Of a DNA stretch of 48,247 nt, positions 24,490-32,504 are shown piece by piece. The notes under the pieces are model-generated. The model ran no database searches. It saw nothing but the letters and a program-made list of their open reading frames with translations, and was not told where the DNA came from. The first letter of the stretch is position 1; every line of letters starts with the position of its first letter. Source of the DNA: Anaerobranca gottschalkii DSM 13577 (GTDB lineage Bacteria > Bacillota > Proteinivoracia > Proteinivoracales > Proteinivoracaceae); NCBI RefSeq assembly GCF_900111575.1, contig NZ_FOIF01000011.1, positions 1-48,247 of the forward strand, in the 5' to 3' direction. The position numbers and the translations under genes were made by a program.

Positions 24490-25299
24490 ATGGATTGGTC
24501 TAAGGAAGCTGAGGAAAGGATAAAAAAAGCTCCCTTTTTCATTAGAAACTTTGCAAAGAAAAAGGCAGAAGAAGTAGCTAAGTTAAGGGGTAAAGAAATT
24601 GTTGATATAGAAGATGTTGAGTTGGCAAAAAGAAATAAAGATTTAGAGGATTTAACTAAATTAGATTTAACTATTGAAGGTATCGAAAATACAAAGTATA
24701 AAGAAATTGCCCTTTGTGGAGGTTTAAAGGGATGTCCCCTAACTTTATTTAACGATGAAGAAGTAGCTTTATTATTAGATAGGATTATTAAAAAGTTACA
24801 CTTAGAAGAAAAAATCGGTAAAAAAATTCAAGGCCCAATCCTATATCACCACAAATTTAAAGCTGCCATTAGCGGTTGTCCTAATAACTGTTCACAACCT
24901 CAGATCAAAGATATAGGGGTTATTGGTTATGTAAAACCAAAAATTATTTCTGGCTTTTGCATACAATGTAATAGATGTATCAGTTCTTGCCCTGAGAAAT
25001 TAATAACCCTATCCCAAGACCCTATAATCGATTATAGCCAATGCTTGGATTGTGGACTATGCATTAGGGCCTGCCCTACTAAATCCATCACTGAAGGGGA
25101 AAAGGGATATAGAGTAATAATAGGGGGAAGATTGGGGAGAAAACCCCACCTAGCCCAACATTTGGTCAATGTAACTACTTTAGAAGAATTAGAAGATATT
25201 TTAACTAAAATATTATTGTTTTATATCAAAACTCTAGAAGAAAATAAAAATTTTAGTCGTATGATAGAGTGTTTAGGGATAGAGGGATTAAATCTATGA
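24490..25299 (+). CDS. Sirohaem reductase-like protein: PCP_red domain, sirohaem domain and 2[4Fe-4S] ferredoxin
   Basis: This 269-residue protein has an N-terminal PCP_red-like segment (residues ~1-48; EERIKKAPFFIRNFAKKKAEE). A sirohaem/[4Fe-4S] site follows, with CGGLKGC at 76-82 (CX5C) and CPNNC at 130-134 (CX3C). Two ferredoxin motifs come last, at 157-167 and 185-195. This is the compact layout of small sulfite/nitrite reductases of anaerobes; no signal peptide, so cytoplasmic. It is the fourth gene after nrfA, with 12 bp to resC. Sulfite, nitrite or another small oxyanion could be the substrate. The sequence shows cofactor binding, not specificity. Confidence 0.85.
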   Translation: MDWSKEAEERIKKAPFFIRNFAKKKAEEVAKLRGKEIVDIEDVELAKRNKDLEDLTKLDLTIEGIENTKYKEIALCGGLKGCPLTLFNDEEVALLLDRIIKKLHLEEKIGKKIQGPILYHHKFKAAISGCPNNCSQPQIKDIGVIGYVKPKIISGFCIQCNRCISSCPEKLITLSQDPIIDYSQCLDCGLCIRACPTKSITEGEKGYRVIIGGRLGRKPHLAQHLVNVTTLEELEDILTKILLFYIKTLEENKNFSRMIECLGIEGLNL

Positions 25300-25820
25300 A
25301 AGATTTTCAGATAAAAGAATTAGTTTTTATCTCCATTGTGGTTGCTACTATTTTAGCAGGGGGATATCTTTTACTCCCCCTTATGCAGATACTACCAATC
25401 CCTGCCTTTAGGGGCATAATAGTGGCTCCTATTTACGGTGCAGGGATAACTTTAGTTACTTTAAAAATAAAAAAATTTGGGGTAATTACCCTATTTTCCT
25501 TAGTTATTGGTGGTGTGTTGAGCATATTTTTTATCTGGATGTCTATAATTACCTTGTTAGGGGGAATTTTAACAGAAGTTTTTTGTGCCCTAATTTTTAA
25601 AACATATGCTAACCAATACAGTATAGCCTTTGCCTCCGGTTTTTTCCCTGCAATTCAAATCCTTTTAACATTGTTTGTAATTACTTTCATTTTAGCTTGG
25701 TTTCCCATAAATTTATTGACTAACCCTTTAATAATTTTCCTCCCTTTTTTAATTACCTTTATATTAGGTTACGGCACTTCTTGGACCCTTTTAAAAATAT
25801 TAACTAAACGAAAGATTTAA
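25296..25820 (+). CDS. Membrane protein, possibly an ECF-type S component
   Basis: About 174 residues with five to six membrane segments and few charged residues. The preferred ATG overlaps the TGA of the sirohaem gene (ATGA), and GAGGGA lies 7 bp upstream. The translation MKDFQIKELVFISIVVATI with the following PAFRGIIVAPIYGAGITLV resembles substrate-binding S components or similar small multi-pass proteins. No family motif is certain. As the last gene of the nrf operon it could import a precursor for haem or sirohaem, or be unrelated. A terminator follows at once. Confidence 0.7.
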   Translation: MKDFQIKELVFISIVVATILAGGYLLLPLMQILPIPAFRGIIVAPIYGAGITLVTLKIKKFGVITLFSLVIGGVLSIFFIWMSIITLLGGILTEVFCALIFKTYANQYSIAFASGFFPAIQILLTLFVITFILAWFPINLLTNPLIIFLPFLITFILGYGTSWTLLKILTKRKI

Positions 25821-25854
25821 GCCACCTTAATTTTACTTAAGGTGGCTATTTTAC
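25820..25854 (+). terminator. Rho-independent terminator of the nrfA operon
   Basis: A perfect 10-bp stem (GCCACCTTAA with TTAAGGTGGC) with a 6-base loop is followed by TATTTTACT. It begins at the stop codon of the membrane protein gene. Confidence 0.85.
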
Positions 25855-25914
25855 TAGAAAATGGGCTAATTTTATGGTAAAATTCAGTTAACTTAAGTAT
25901 AGGGAGGTGTTTTC

Positions 25915-26592
25915 ATGAAAGTTAGAGCTTGGTTAATTCTATTCTTTTTTATCGGTCTTATTTTTTATTTATCCTCGATACCAGGTTTGCAAGTTTTGCC
26001 TGTCCTTAGATATATCCATTCCCTTTTAGAAAATATCCTTAGCAAATTCGATATGTCCTTGGTCCGTTTTTCTAATTGGCTTGGTAATTCCCTGCCCTTT
26101 GATATTAGTGACCTAAGACCCTTTAAAGTTGCCGGTCGGGATTTTATAGAGTATACCAGCGATAACCCTAGGATTGTAGAATTTATTCTACGAAAAATTG
26201 CCCATGTAGTTATGTTTTTCTTTATAACCTTAGCTTTTTTCCTACTAGCCAGCCATTATGTCAAAAAGGTAAGGTCCGCTATCCTTTTGGCTTTTTTAGG
26301 TGGAACTATTATTGCCATCCTTGACGAGTATAGACAAAGTTTTGTGCCGACAAGGGTTGCCAGTTTAACCGATGTATTTATCAATTTAGTAGGTGTTACT
26401 TTAGCTATCTTTTTCATCTGGTTTGCCCTTTTTATTACAAAAGGGGTAAGGATGAAGGAATATTATAAAAAGATATCTACAGAAGAAATACAACAGGAGC
26501 TACCACAATCTGCCCCTTCCCTTGATGAGCAGCAGACAAAAATTTATGATAAGTCTTTTAAGGAAAAATTAAGTAATAATGGGAAACAATAA
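25915..26592 (+). CDS. VanZ-like membrane protein
   Basis: This 225-residue protein has an N-terminal membrane segment and a VanZ-family core: ILRKIAHVVMFFFITLAFFLL, then ILDEYRQSFVPTRVASLTDVFINLVG with the conserved DE..Q and R..S..D residues. About 40 hydrophilic residues follow at the C-terminus. VanZ itself gives low-level teicoplanin resistance; most relatives have no known role, so resistance should not be inferred. It has its own GGGAGGTG site and is separated from the nrf operon by a terminator. It ends 8 bp from the convergent thiE. Confidence 0.85.
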   Translation: MKVRAWLILFFFIGLIFYLSSIPGLQVLPVLRYIHSLLENILSKFDMSLVRFSNWLGNSLPFDISDLRPFKVAGRDFIEYTSDNPRIVEFILRKIAHVVMFFFITLAFFLLASHYVKKVRSAILLAFLGGTIIAILDEYRQSFVPTRVASLTDVFINLVGVTLAIFFIWFALFITKGVRMKEYYKKISTEEIQQELPQSAPSLDEQQTKIYDKSFKEKLSNNGKQ

Positions 26593-26600
26593 GTTATATT

Positions 26601-27230
26601 TTATCCTTTCCAAAAACTCTCTACAAGTTCTAAGGTTTCCCTTTTTATATTATCGGATTTAAATATTGCTGAGGCTACAGCTACGCCATCTACATTTCCT
26701 TTAATTTCACCTAAATTCCTCTTATTTATCCCACCAATAGCTATTACTGGTATTTTTACTCTTTCTTTAATTCTTTTTATCATTTCTACAGTCACTTTTC
26801 TAGTATCCTTTTTCGTATCGGTAAAAAACAGACAACCAACCCCAAGGTAATCTGCTCCTGCCCTTTCTCCTTTTAAACTTTCTTCTAAATTACTTGCAGA
26901 AAGCCCTATAATTTTATCATCCCCTAGTATTTCTCTAGCAACTTGGACAGGCAAATCTTTTTGTCCTAAGTGAACCCCATCTGCATCTACTGCAATAGCT
27001 ATATCAAGTCTATCATTGATTATCAATGGAATCCTATATTTTTCAGTAATTTTTTTTATTTTTAAGGCCCTTTTGTATAAGGTATGGGTATCAGATTCTT
27101 TATCCCGTATTTGAATAGCATCAATACCACTTTCTAGGATAGTTTCTAAAATATATTCAAAGGGGCTATCTTTAATAATCCCAAAGTCTGCTATCACGTA
27201 AATCCCTTTTATCTTTGTTTTACCCTTCAT
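26601..27230 (-). CDS. thiE: Thiamine-phosphate synthase
   Basis: This 209-residue TIM-barrel enzyme joins the pyrimidine and thiazole moieties to form thiamine phosphate. Motifs are IDAIQIRDKE, LIINDRLDIAIAVDADGVHLGQ, the YLGVGCLFFTDTK region and VIAIGGINKRN. It is the last gene of the thi operon and its start overlaps the thiM stop by 11 bp, so translation is coupled. The TDTK segment replaces the more usual TxTK pyrophosphate loop without loss of key residues. Confidence 0.95.
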   Translation of the reverse strand: MKGKTKIKGIYVIADFGIIKDSPFEYILETILESGIDAIQIRDKESDTHTLYKRALKIKKITEKYRIPLIINDRLDIAIAVDADGVHLGQKDLPVQVAREILGDDKIIGLSASNLEESLKGERAGADYLGVGCLFFTDTKKDTRKVTVEMIKRIKERVKIPVIAIGGINKRNLGEIKGNVDGVAVASAIFKSDNIKRETLELVESFWKG

Positions 27231-28038
27231 AAATTCTCCCCCTAGCTAAATCTTCTTTAGAAAAATTATTTATAGCATCAAATAACTTCACTTTAAATGT
27301 ACCAATATCTATCCCATCTCTACCATTACAAGCTTTTTCCCCTGAAATTCCCATTATCAAAATAGCTAAAGTACTGGCTAATAAATAATCGTTAGTCACA
27401 CCACAACAAGTGCTAATTATAGAGCCTATCATACAACCAGTACCGGTTATTTGTGTTAATTTAGGTGTACCATTTTTTACTTTATAAATTTTTTTACCAT
27501 CGGTAATTATATCTATTTCTCCTGTAACTACTACTACACATGTAAATTTAATAGCCAACCTTTTAGCTAATTCTACTTTTTCTTCGTAAGAAAAATTACT
27601 ATTAGCTGAATCCACCCCTTTACCCTTTTCCTTTAATCCATAAATGTTTTTGATTTCAGTGAGGTTACCTTTTATAACACTTACTTTTACTTCTTTTAAT
27701 ATTTTTTCTACCATTTTTCTTCTAAACTCACTTGCCCCCACCCCTACAGGATCCATAATTACTGGTATATTTAATATATTAGCTTTTTTCCCTGCAATAA
27801 TCATAGATTGAACAGCCTTCTCCGTCAACGTCCCTAAATTTAAAAGGAGGGCCGACGCTTCAGAGACGATTTCTTCAATTTCTTCAATACTTTCAGCCAT
27901 TACTGGACTTCCCCCTAATGCTAAAACTATATTAGCACAATCATTGGCAGTTACATAATTTGTAATATGGTGAACAAGGGGCTTTTGTTTTTTTATCTCC
28001 AATAGGATATTATCTAATTTATAAAGTTCTTTTATCAT
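27220..28038 (-). CDS. thiM: Hydroxyethylthiazole kinase
   Basis: This 272-residue ribokinase-like enzyme phosphorylates salvaged thiazole alcohol. It has VHHITNYVTANDCAN near the N-terminus, ALGGSPVMAES, VIMDPVGVGASEFR, VIKGNLTEI and the catalytic TQITGTGCMIGSI loop. Together with ThiW uptake it forms the thiazole salvage route. Confidence 0.96.
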   Translation of the reverse strand: MIKELYKLDNILLEIKKQKPLVHHITNYVTANDCANIVLALGGSPVMAESIEEIEEIVSEASALLLNLGTLTEKAVQSMIIAGKKANILNIPVIMDPVGVGASEFRRKMVEKILKEVKVSVIKGNLTEIKNIYGLKEKGKGVDSANSNFSYEEKVELAKRLAIKFTCVVVVTGEIDIITDGKKIYKVKNGTPKLTQITGTGCMIGSIISTCCGVTNDYLLASTLAILIMGISGEKACNGRDGIDIGTFKVKLFDAINNFSKEDLARGRIYEG

Positions 28039-28054
28039 GATTCTTCCCTCCTAT

Positions 28055-28837
28055 CTACCACCAAGAATAAAAGTGATGAACAGGTCCAACTCCTTTTCCT
28101 AACGGAAAAGATTTACTTATAGCTGAGGTGATATAATCCTTTGCCTTTTCAACGGCCTTATCTACTGAAAACCCCTTTGCTAAATATACCCCAATAGCAG
28201 AAGATAACGTGCAACCGGTGCCATGGGTGTTTTTTGTTTCAATCCTTACAGCCCTATAATAATTAAATTTTTCACCATTATATAAAATATCAATAGGTTC
28301 ATGGGATAAATGTCCTCCTTTAACTAATACATATTGGGGGCCTAGTCCATAAATTTTTTTAGCTGCCTTTTCCATATCTTTAATATCTTTTATCTCTATT
28401 CCTGTAATTACTTCTGCCTCAAAAATATTAGGAGTAACTATTTTAGCAATAGGAATAAGTTTTTCAATTAAAGATTTTTTTGCTTCTGATTTCAATAAAT
28501 GATACCCACTTTTAGATACCATTACAGGATCAACTACAATATTTTTAGCTTTAAATTTCTTTAAAGCATTTACAATTGTTTCAATAGTATTGCTTTTAGA
28601 GACCATCCCAATCTTTACTGCATCTACATCTATATCAGTGAAAATAGCCTCGATTTGCTTATAAATAATTTCTTCTTCTACATCTTGAACTCCAAATACT
28701 CCTTGGGTATTTTGAGCTGTAATTGCTGTAATTACACTCATTCCATATGTACCTAATGCGGAAAAAGTTTTTAAATCAGCTTGAATTCCTGCGCCGCCAG
28801 AACTATCTGATCCTGCAATAGTTAATAATTTCTCCAT
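28055..28837 (-). CDS. thiD: Hydroxymethylpyrimidine/phosphomethylpyrimidine kinase
   Basis: This 260-residue kinase begins MEKLLTIAGSDSSGGAGIQADLKTF after re-reading, the ThiD N-terminus. It continues with IVVDPVMVSKSG, IVTPNIFEAEVITG and the active-site NTHGTGCTLSSAI. It makes HMP pyrophosphate for ThiE. It starts 2 bp after the thiW stop and ends 16 bp before thiM. No thiC is present in the window, so the pyrimidine must come from salvage or from a distant gene. Confidence 0.96.
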   Translation of the reverse strand: MEKLLTIAGSDSSGGAGIQADLKTFSALGTYGMSVITAITAQNTQGVFGVQDVEEEIIYKQIEAIFTDIDVDAVKIGMVSKSNTIETIVNALKKFKAKNIVVDPVMVSKSGYHLLKSEAKKSLIEKLIPIAKIVTPNIFEAEVITGIEIKDIKDMEKAAKKIYGLGPQYVLVKGGHLSHEPIDILYNGEKFNYYRAVRIETKNTHGTGCTLSSAIGVYLAKGFSVDKAVEKAKDYITSAISKSFPLGKGVGPVHHFYSWW

Positions 28838-28839
28838 TA

Positions 28840-29331
28840 CTATTCAACTCCTTTATTTAAAATTACATTTTTGACTAAAGTAAAGATTATATAACCTATC
28901 ATTACCCCAAAAAAAGAGCTAATTGTAAATGGGATAACAAAAAAGAAAATAGCCACTTCTCTACCTAAAACATATCTTGCCAGTGGATATGCTAAAATTG
29001 CACCAAAAACCCCTGTACCTATTAATTCACCTAAAAATGCGAAAAATACTTTCCTTGTTTTTTTGTACAAGATCCCTGCCAAAAAAGCACCTATCATACT
29101 CCCTGGAAAAGCTAATAAGGTTCCAGTACCTAAGATATTCCGGAGAATAGAAATAGTGAAGGGAATATACAGGGTATAGCTTAAAGGGAAAAAAAGGGCT
29201 GTAAGTAAATTTAAACAGTGTTGTATTGGAAAAACTTTAGCTACCCCAATCGGTATATACAGATGAGAAGATAAAACTCCAATAGCAATGAAAATTGCAG
29301 CTGTAGCCAATCTTTTTGTTTCTTTATTCAT
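28840..29331 (-). CDS. thiW: ThiW, ECF transporter S component for thiazole
   Basis: This 163-residue protein has about five membrane segments. The ThiW pattern is visible in LATAAIFIAIGVLSSHLYIPIG, VFPIQHCLNLLTALFFPLSY and LAFPGSMIGAFLAGILYKKT. It binds the thiamine thiazole precursor and works with a shared ECF energising module encoded elsewhere. It is the first gene after the TPP riboswitch, which supports the assignment. The ATG has AGGAGGGAT upstream. Confidence 0.92.
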   Translation of the reverse strand: MNKETKRLATAAIFIAIGVLSSHLYIPIGVAKVFPIQHCLNLLTALFFPLSYTLYIPFTISILRNILGTGTLLAFPGSMIGAFLAGILYKKTRKVFFAFLGELIGTGVFGAILAYPLARYVLGREVAIFFFVIPFTISSFFGVMIGYIIFTLVKNVILNKGVE

Positions 29332-29365
29332 TTTATCCCTCCTAAAATTTATTTTTTAAAATCTA

Positions 29366-29399
29366 TAAAAAAAGAAGCACACACCTGTAGGTATGTGCT
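29366..29399 (-). terminator. Riboswitch-controlled terminator
   Basis: On the minus strand a 10-bp stem (AGCACATACC with GGTGTGTGCT, one G-T pair, 4-base loop) is followed by TCTTTTTTTAT. It lies between the TPP aptamer and thiW. Its 5' arm (AGCACA) resembles the aptamer end AGTGCTA in reverse, so an antiterminator pairing with the closing helix is plausible. Confidence 0.85.
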
Positions 29400-29445
29400 A
29401 ATTAATCATATATAAATAAAAGATTTTATTTTATATATAATTTTA

Positions 29446-29548
29446 TAGCACTTCCCTACGCTGGTATAACCCAGATCAGGTACTAAGGATCAAAGACTTT
29501 ATCGGGTCTTTTTCTCAGCTGGCCTCTCCAGCTCTCCTAGTGCCTTAT
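29446..29548 (-). ncRNA. TPP riboswitch (THI element) upstream of thiWDME
   Basis: On the minus strand the hallmark segments occur in order: the closing helix strand GGCACTAGGAG, the CTGAGA box after GCCAG, the ACCTGATCTGGGTTATACCAGCG core and GTAGGGAAGTGC closing P1. Helix P3 includes the AAAGACCCGATAAAGTCTTT arm. Binding of thiamine pyrophosphate should favour the downstream terminator and shut off salvage. Confidence 0.95.
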
Positions 29549-29568
29549 ATTTTATTTTTCTATTATAT

Positions 29569-29596
29569 ATTTTATCATAAAAATTTCGAGTGTAAA
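29569..29596 (-). promoter_or_regulatory. Promoter of the TPP riboswitch/thi operon
   Basis: On the minus strand TTTACA (29591-29596) and TAAAAT (29569-29574) are 16 bp apart. The predicted start near 29562 is a few bases before the aptamer. Confidence 0.5.
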
Positions 29597-29603
29597 TAAA
29601 AAA

Positions 29604-32225
29604 TCATCCCATTACTTTTATAAAAACATCTACTATCTTTGGATCAAATTGTGTTCCGGCACATCTTTTTAATTCTGCCAAAGCTTCCTCCTTTGTTCTA
29701 GTTTTTTGATAACTCCTTTTAGCAGTCATTGCCTCATAGGCATCGGCTACAGAGATTATCCTCCCTTCTAAGGGTATTTCTTCTCCTTTTAATCCCCTGG
29801 GGTATCCTTTACCATCCCACCGTTCGTGATGACAGAGGACAAATTCCGCCATAAGCCGATATTCATCTATAGAGCGGAGTATTTGGTAACCTATTTCTGG
29901 ATGCCTTTTTACCTCCTCGTATTCTTCAGGGGTTAACTTAGAACTCTTATTTAATATCTCCGGTGAAACCGTTATTTTACCTATGTCGTGCAATGCCCCT
30001 GCACCTTTTAAAATTACAATTTCCTTTTCTGTTAAATTTAAAGCCTTACCTATAGCTTCACAATATTGGGAAACCCTTTCAGAATGGATTTGTTCTTGAA
30101 GATACTGACTGTTTATTGTCTTTAATACATTTTCTACTATTTCTCCACCAATTGATTTCCCTCTTTTTAATTTATCTTTATACATATTATGATCTGCCAA
30201 TTTATAGATTTCCCCTAAACTTTCAACTATCTCTTTTTTAATAGCATAGCCAATAGCGAAGGATACAACTACTGATTCTAATTTACTTTGGGCTCCTTTT
30301 CCTTTAATCTTTTCTATTAGTTCTTCCACTATTGTTTCATTTGTGTTAGGGAGTAAAATGACAAATTCATCTCCCCCCATCCGACCAATGATACTTTGGG
30401 GTGGACAACACTGGGTTAATATATTTGCCACTAATTTTATTAGTCTATCCCCTGTATCATGGCCAAAAGCATCATTGGTTATTTTTAGTCCATTTATGTC
30501 TATTACAATTATACCTAAAGGAAGACTATATTCATTGTCTAGTCTTTTTAACTGTTCTACTATATAACGGCGATTATATAGTTCTGTTAATTCATCGTAA
30601 TAACTTAAGAACTCTATTTTTTTCTGTCTTTCTATTTTTTCTGTACAATCTCTAAATACAGTAATTTCACCTATTACCTCTCCTTTTTGATCTTTGATAG
30701 GTGATTTATTTTTTTCTATATAAATGATCTTCTTATCTTTTCTCTCAATTTTAATAGCATTTTCTTCCCTAGCTATAACCTTGATTATTTCATAAAATTT
30801 CTTCCCTAGTGCTTCTTCCCTTTTCCATCCCGTTATTTTTTCAGCCCCAGGATTGAACAAGTTTATGTAGCCCCATTTATCGGTAGATATAACTCCTTCT
30901 CCTATCCCCAGTAATGTCGTACGAAGATACTCTTTTTCGAAATGGAGGATATCTTCCATCTTTTTTCTTTCTGTCATATCTTCAACTATCCCCATACCAC
31001 CAGTAATCTCCCCACCATCTGTAAAAATAGGGGCAAATTTAGAAAATACATAAATTGTTTTACCACTGGTTTTAGAAGTATATAATCCTTCATAATAGGC
31101 ATTTTTTCCTTCTAACGCCTCCCTAGTACCCCTTACTACCCCTACATTATCAAGACTGAAAATATCAGTACCTAATATTTTTTCCTTTGTTGAACCTAAA
31201 ATTTCAATAAAGGCCCCATTACAGTCAGTAATTACTCCACTGCTGTTAAAATAAAAAATCCCTACTGGAGAATGATTAAAAATATTCCGATATTTACTTT
31301 CACTTTCCCTTAAAGCCCTTTCTATCGCTATCTTTTCTTTTTCTTTTTGCTGCCTTTCTAGCAATAACCCTAACTGATTAGCAAATATTTCTGCTACAGT
31401 TTCGTTCCTAAATTTTGTTCCTTTAGGCATAATTATGGTAAAATCTCCAAACATCCTTTCCCCTTCCATTATCTTGACCACTGCAACTTCACCAATACTA
31501 AACATATTTTGTAAAGTTGTTACAATACCCTTTGGTATAACATCCCCTGTTAAATCTTCTAATTTTGGAAAAATAGTGGTTACCTGATTTTTTATTTTTT
31601 CTGCCCTAATTTTATCATGTTGCCACTCTTTCCCCTCTAAGGTAAATCCTAAGATTTTCACAGCTTTAGTTAAAATCTCACCCTTAACTGAGATAGCTTT
31701 TGTTACAAAAGTTTTGCCATCATCCCCATATATATTAAGGGCTACCGCCAAAGAATTAACGATACTAGCAAAATCATCGGTTATTTTTTTGTAATTTATT
31801 TCTTTATTATTGTACTGAATAAAATCATTATAATATTTTAAAATTAATTTTAAAGCTTGTCCTTCTTCATAATATGAAGTTATATCCCGGGAAGTTAAAA
31901 ATATCCCCTTTTCTTTATCACCACTAATGATTTGTGCTATAGTTTCTAACCAAATATAACTATTATCCCCTTTTCTATAACGAAAAACTACCCTTGTTTT
32001 TTCAATTTCACCACTAACTAACCTATCGAATTCACCCTTTATTAGGGGAAGGTCTTGGGGATGGATTAGACTTAAAGCGTTTTTCCCCATTAATTCTTTT
32101 ACTTCATAACCTAAAACCTCATGGTATTTACCTAACCACTTAAAATTTCCAGTAAAATCGAGAATTGCAACTATTTCTGAAATCTTTTCCGTTAGATGTT
32201 TAAAATGTGCTTCCTTTTCTTTCAT
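29604..32225 (-). CDS. Multi-sensor GGDEF/HD-GYP cyclic-di-GMP protein
   Basis: About 873 residues, no membrane segments. In order: PAS (~5-120), a GAF-like region (~145-295), two more PAS domains (~300-420 and ~430-530), GGDEF (~540-690) and HD-GYP (~700-873). The synthase motif is intact (GRMGGDEFVILL) and so are the phosphodiesterase motifs (ALHDIGK, HHERWDGKGYPRGL). The usual RxxD inhibitory site is absent before GGDEF: the residues there are CPPQSII. Both activities may therefore occur in one protein, with the direction set by the sensors. I start at the ATG at 32225 behind AGAAGG, not at the GTG 9 bp before. It ends 8 bp from the riboswitch promoter region. Confidence 0.93.
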   Translation of the reverse strand: MKEKEAHFKHLTEKISEIVAILDFTGNFKWLGKYHEVLGYEVKELMGKNALSLIHPQDLPLIKGEFDRLVSGEIEKTRVVFRYRKGDNSYIWLETIAQIISGDKEKGIFLTSRDITSYYEEGQALKLILKYYNDFIQYNNKEINYKKITDDFASIVNSLAVALNIYGDDGKTFVTKAISVKGEILTKAVKILGFTLEGKEWQHDKIRAEKIKNQVTTIFPKLEDLTGDVIPKGIVTTLQNMFSIGEVAVVKIMEGERMFGDFTIIMPKGTKFRNETVAEIFANQLGLLLERQQKEKEKIAIERALRESESKYRNIFNHSPVGIFYFNSSGVITDCNGAFIEILGSTKEKILGTDIFSLDNVGVVRGTREALEGKNAYYEGLYTSKTSGKTIYVFSKFAPIFTDGGEITGGMGIVEDMTERKKMEDILHFEKEYLRTTLLGIGEGVISTDKWGYINLFNPGAEKITGWKREEALGKKFYEIIKVIAREENAIKIERKDKKIIYIEKNKSPIKDQKGEVIGEITVFRDCTEKIERQKKIEFLSYYDELTELYNRRYIVEQLKRLDNEYSLPLGIIVIDINGLKITNDAFGHDTGDRLIKLVANILTQCCPPQSIIGRMGGDEFVILLPNTNETIVEELIEKIKGKGAQSKLESVVVSFAIGYAIKKEIVESLGEIYKLADHNMYKDKLKRGKSIGGEIVENVLKTINSQYLQEQIHSERVSQYCEAIGKALNLTEKEIVILKGAGALHDIGKITVSPEILNKSSKLTPEEYEEVKRHPEIGYQILRSIDEYRLMAEFVLCHHERWDGKGYPRGLKGEEIPLEGRIISVADAYEAMTAKRSYQKTRTKEEALAELKRCAGTQFDPKIVDVFIKVMG

Positions 32226-32256
32226 TACATTCACCCTTCTTAACCATAAACTAATT

Positions 32257-32406
32257 TTACTTTAACTCCATAACAAAATATAAATAATCTGGTTTCCAAT
32301 CAAACCAAGTTTCAAAACCTAAGCCAATTAACTTATCTTTAATCTCTAACTCCTCTTCCAACAATGTAGTACAGGGAATTTGTCTAATAAAAATCAAATT
32401 TTTCAT
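32257..32406 (-). CDS. Possible small protein, 49 residues
   Basis: A 49-codon frame begins MKNLIFIRQIPCTTLLEEELE and ends in WFDWKPDYLYFVMELK. The composition looks coding, with an amphipathic centre, but no ribosome site precedes the ATG. It lies between the decarboxylase terminator and the HD-GYP gene, with an ATG-proximal AT-rich region. It may be a leaderless small gene or the end of a decayed one. I do not recognise it. Confidence 0.35.
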   Translation of the reverse strand: MKNLIFIRQIPCTTLLEEELEIKDKLIGLGFETWFDWKPDYLYFVMELK

Positions 32407-32441
32407 TAATTATATCATTATTTAACTGTTTTGTGATGAAT

Positions 32442-32478
32442 AAAAAAGCAAATCACTTAAAATATTTAAGTAATTTGC
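32442..32478 (-). terminator. Rho-independent terminator after the decarboxylase
   Basis: On the minus strand a 13-bp stem (GCAAATTACTTAA with TTAAGTGATTTGC, one T-G pair) is followed by TTTTTTATTC. It lies about 30 bp after the stop at 32505. Confidence 0.88.
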
Positions 32479-32504
32479 CTTTAATAGTTGTGTTCATTAA
32501 ATTT

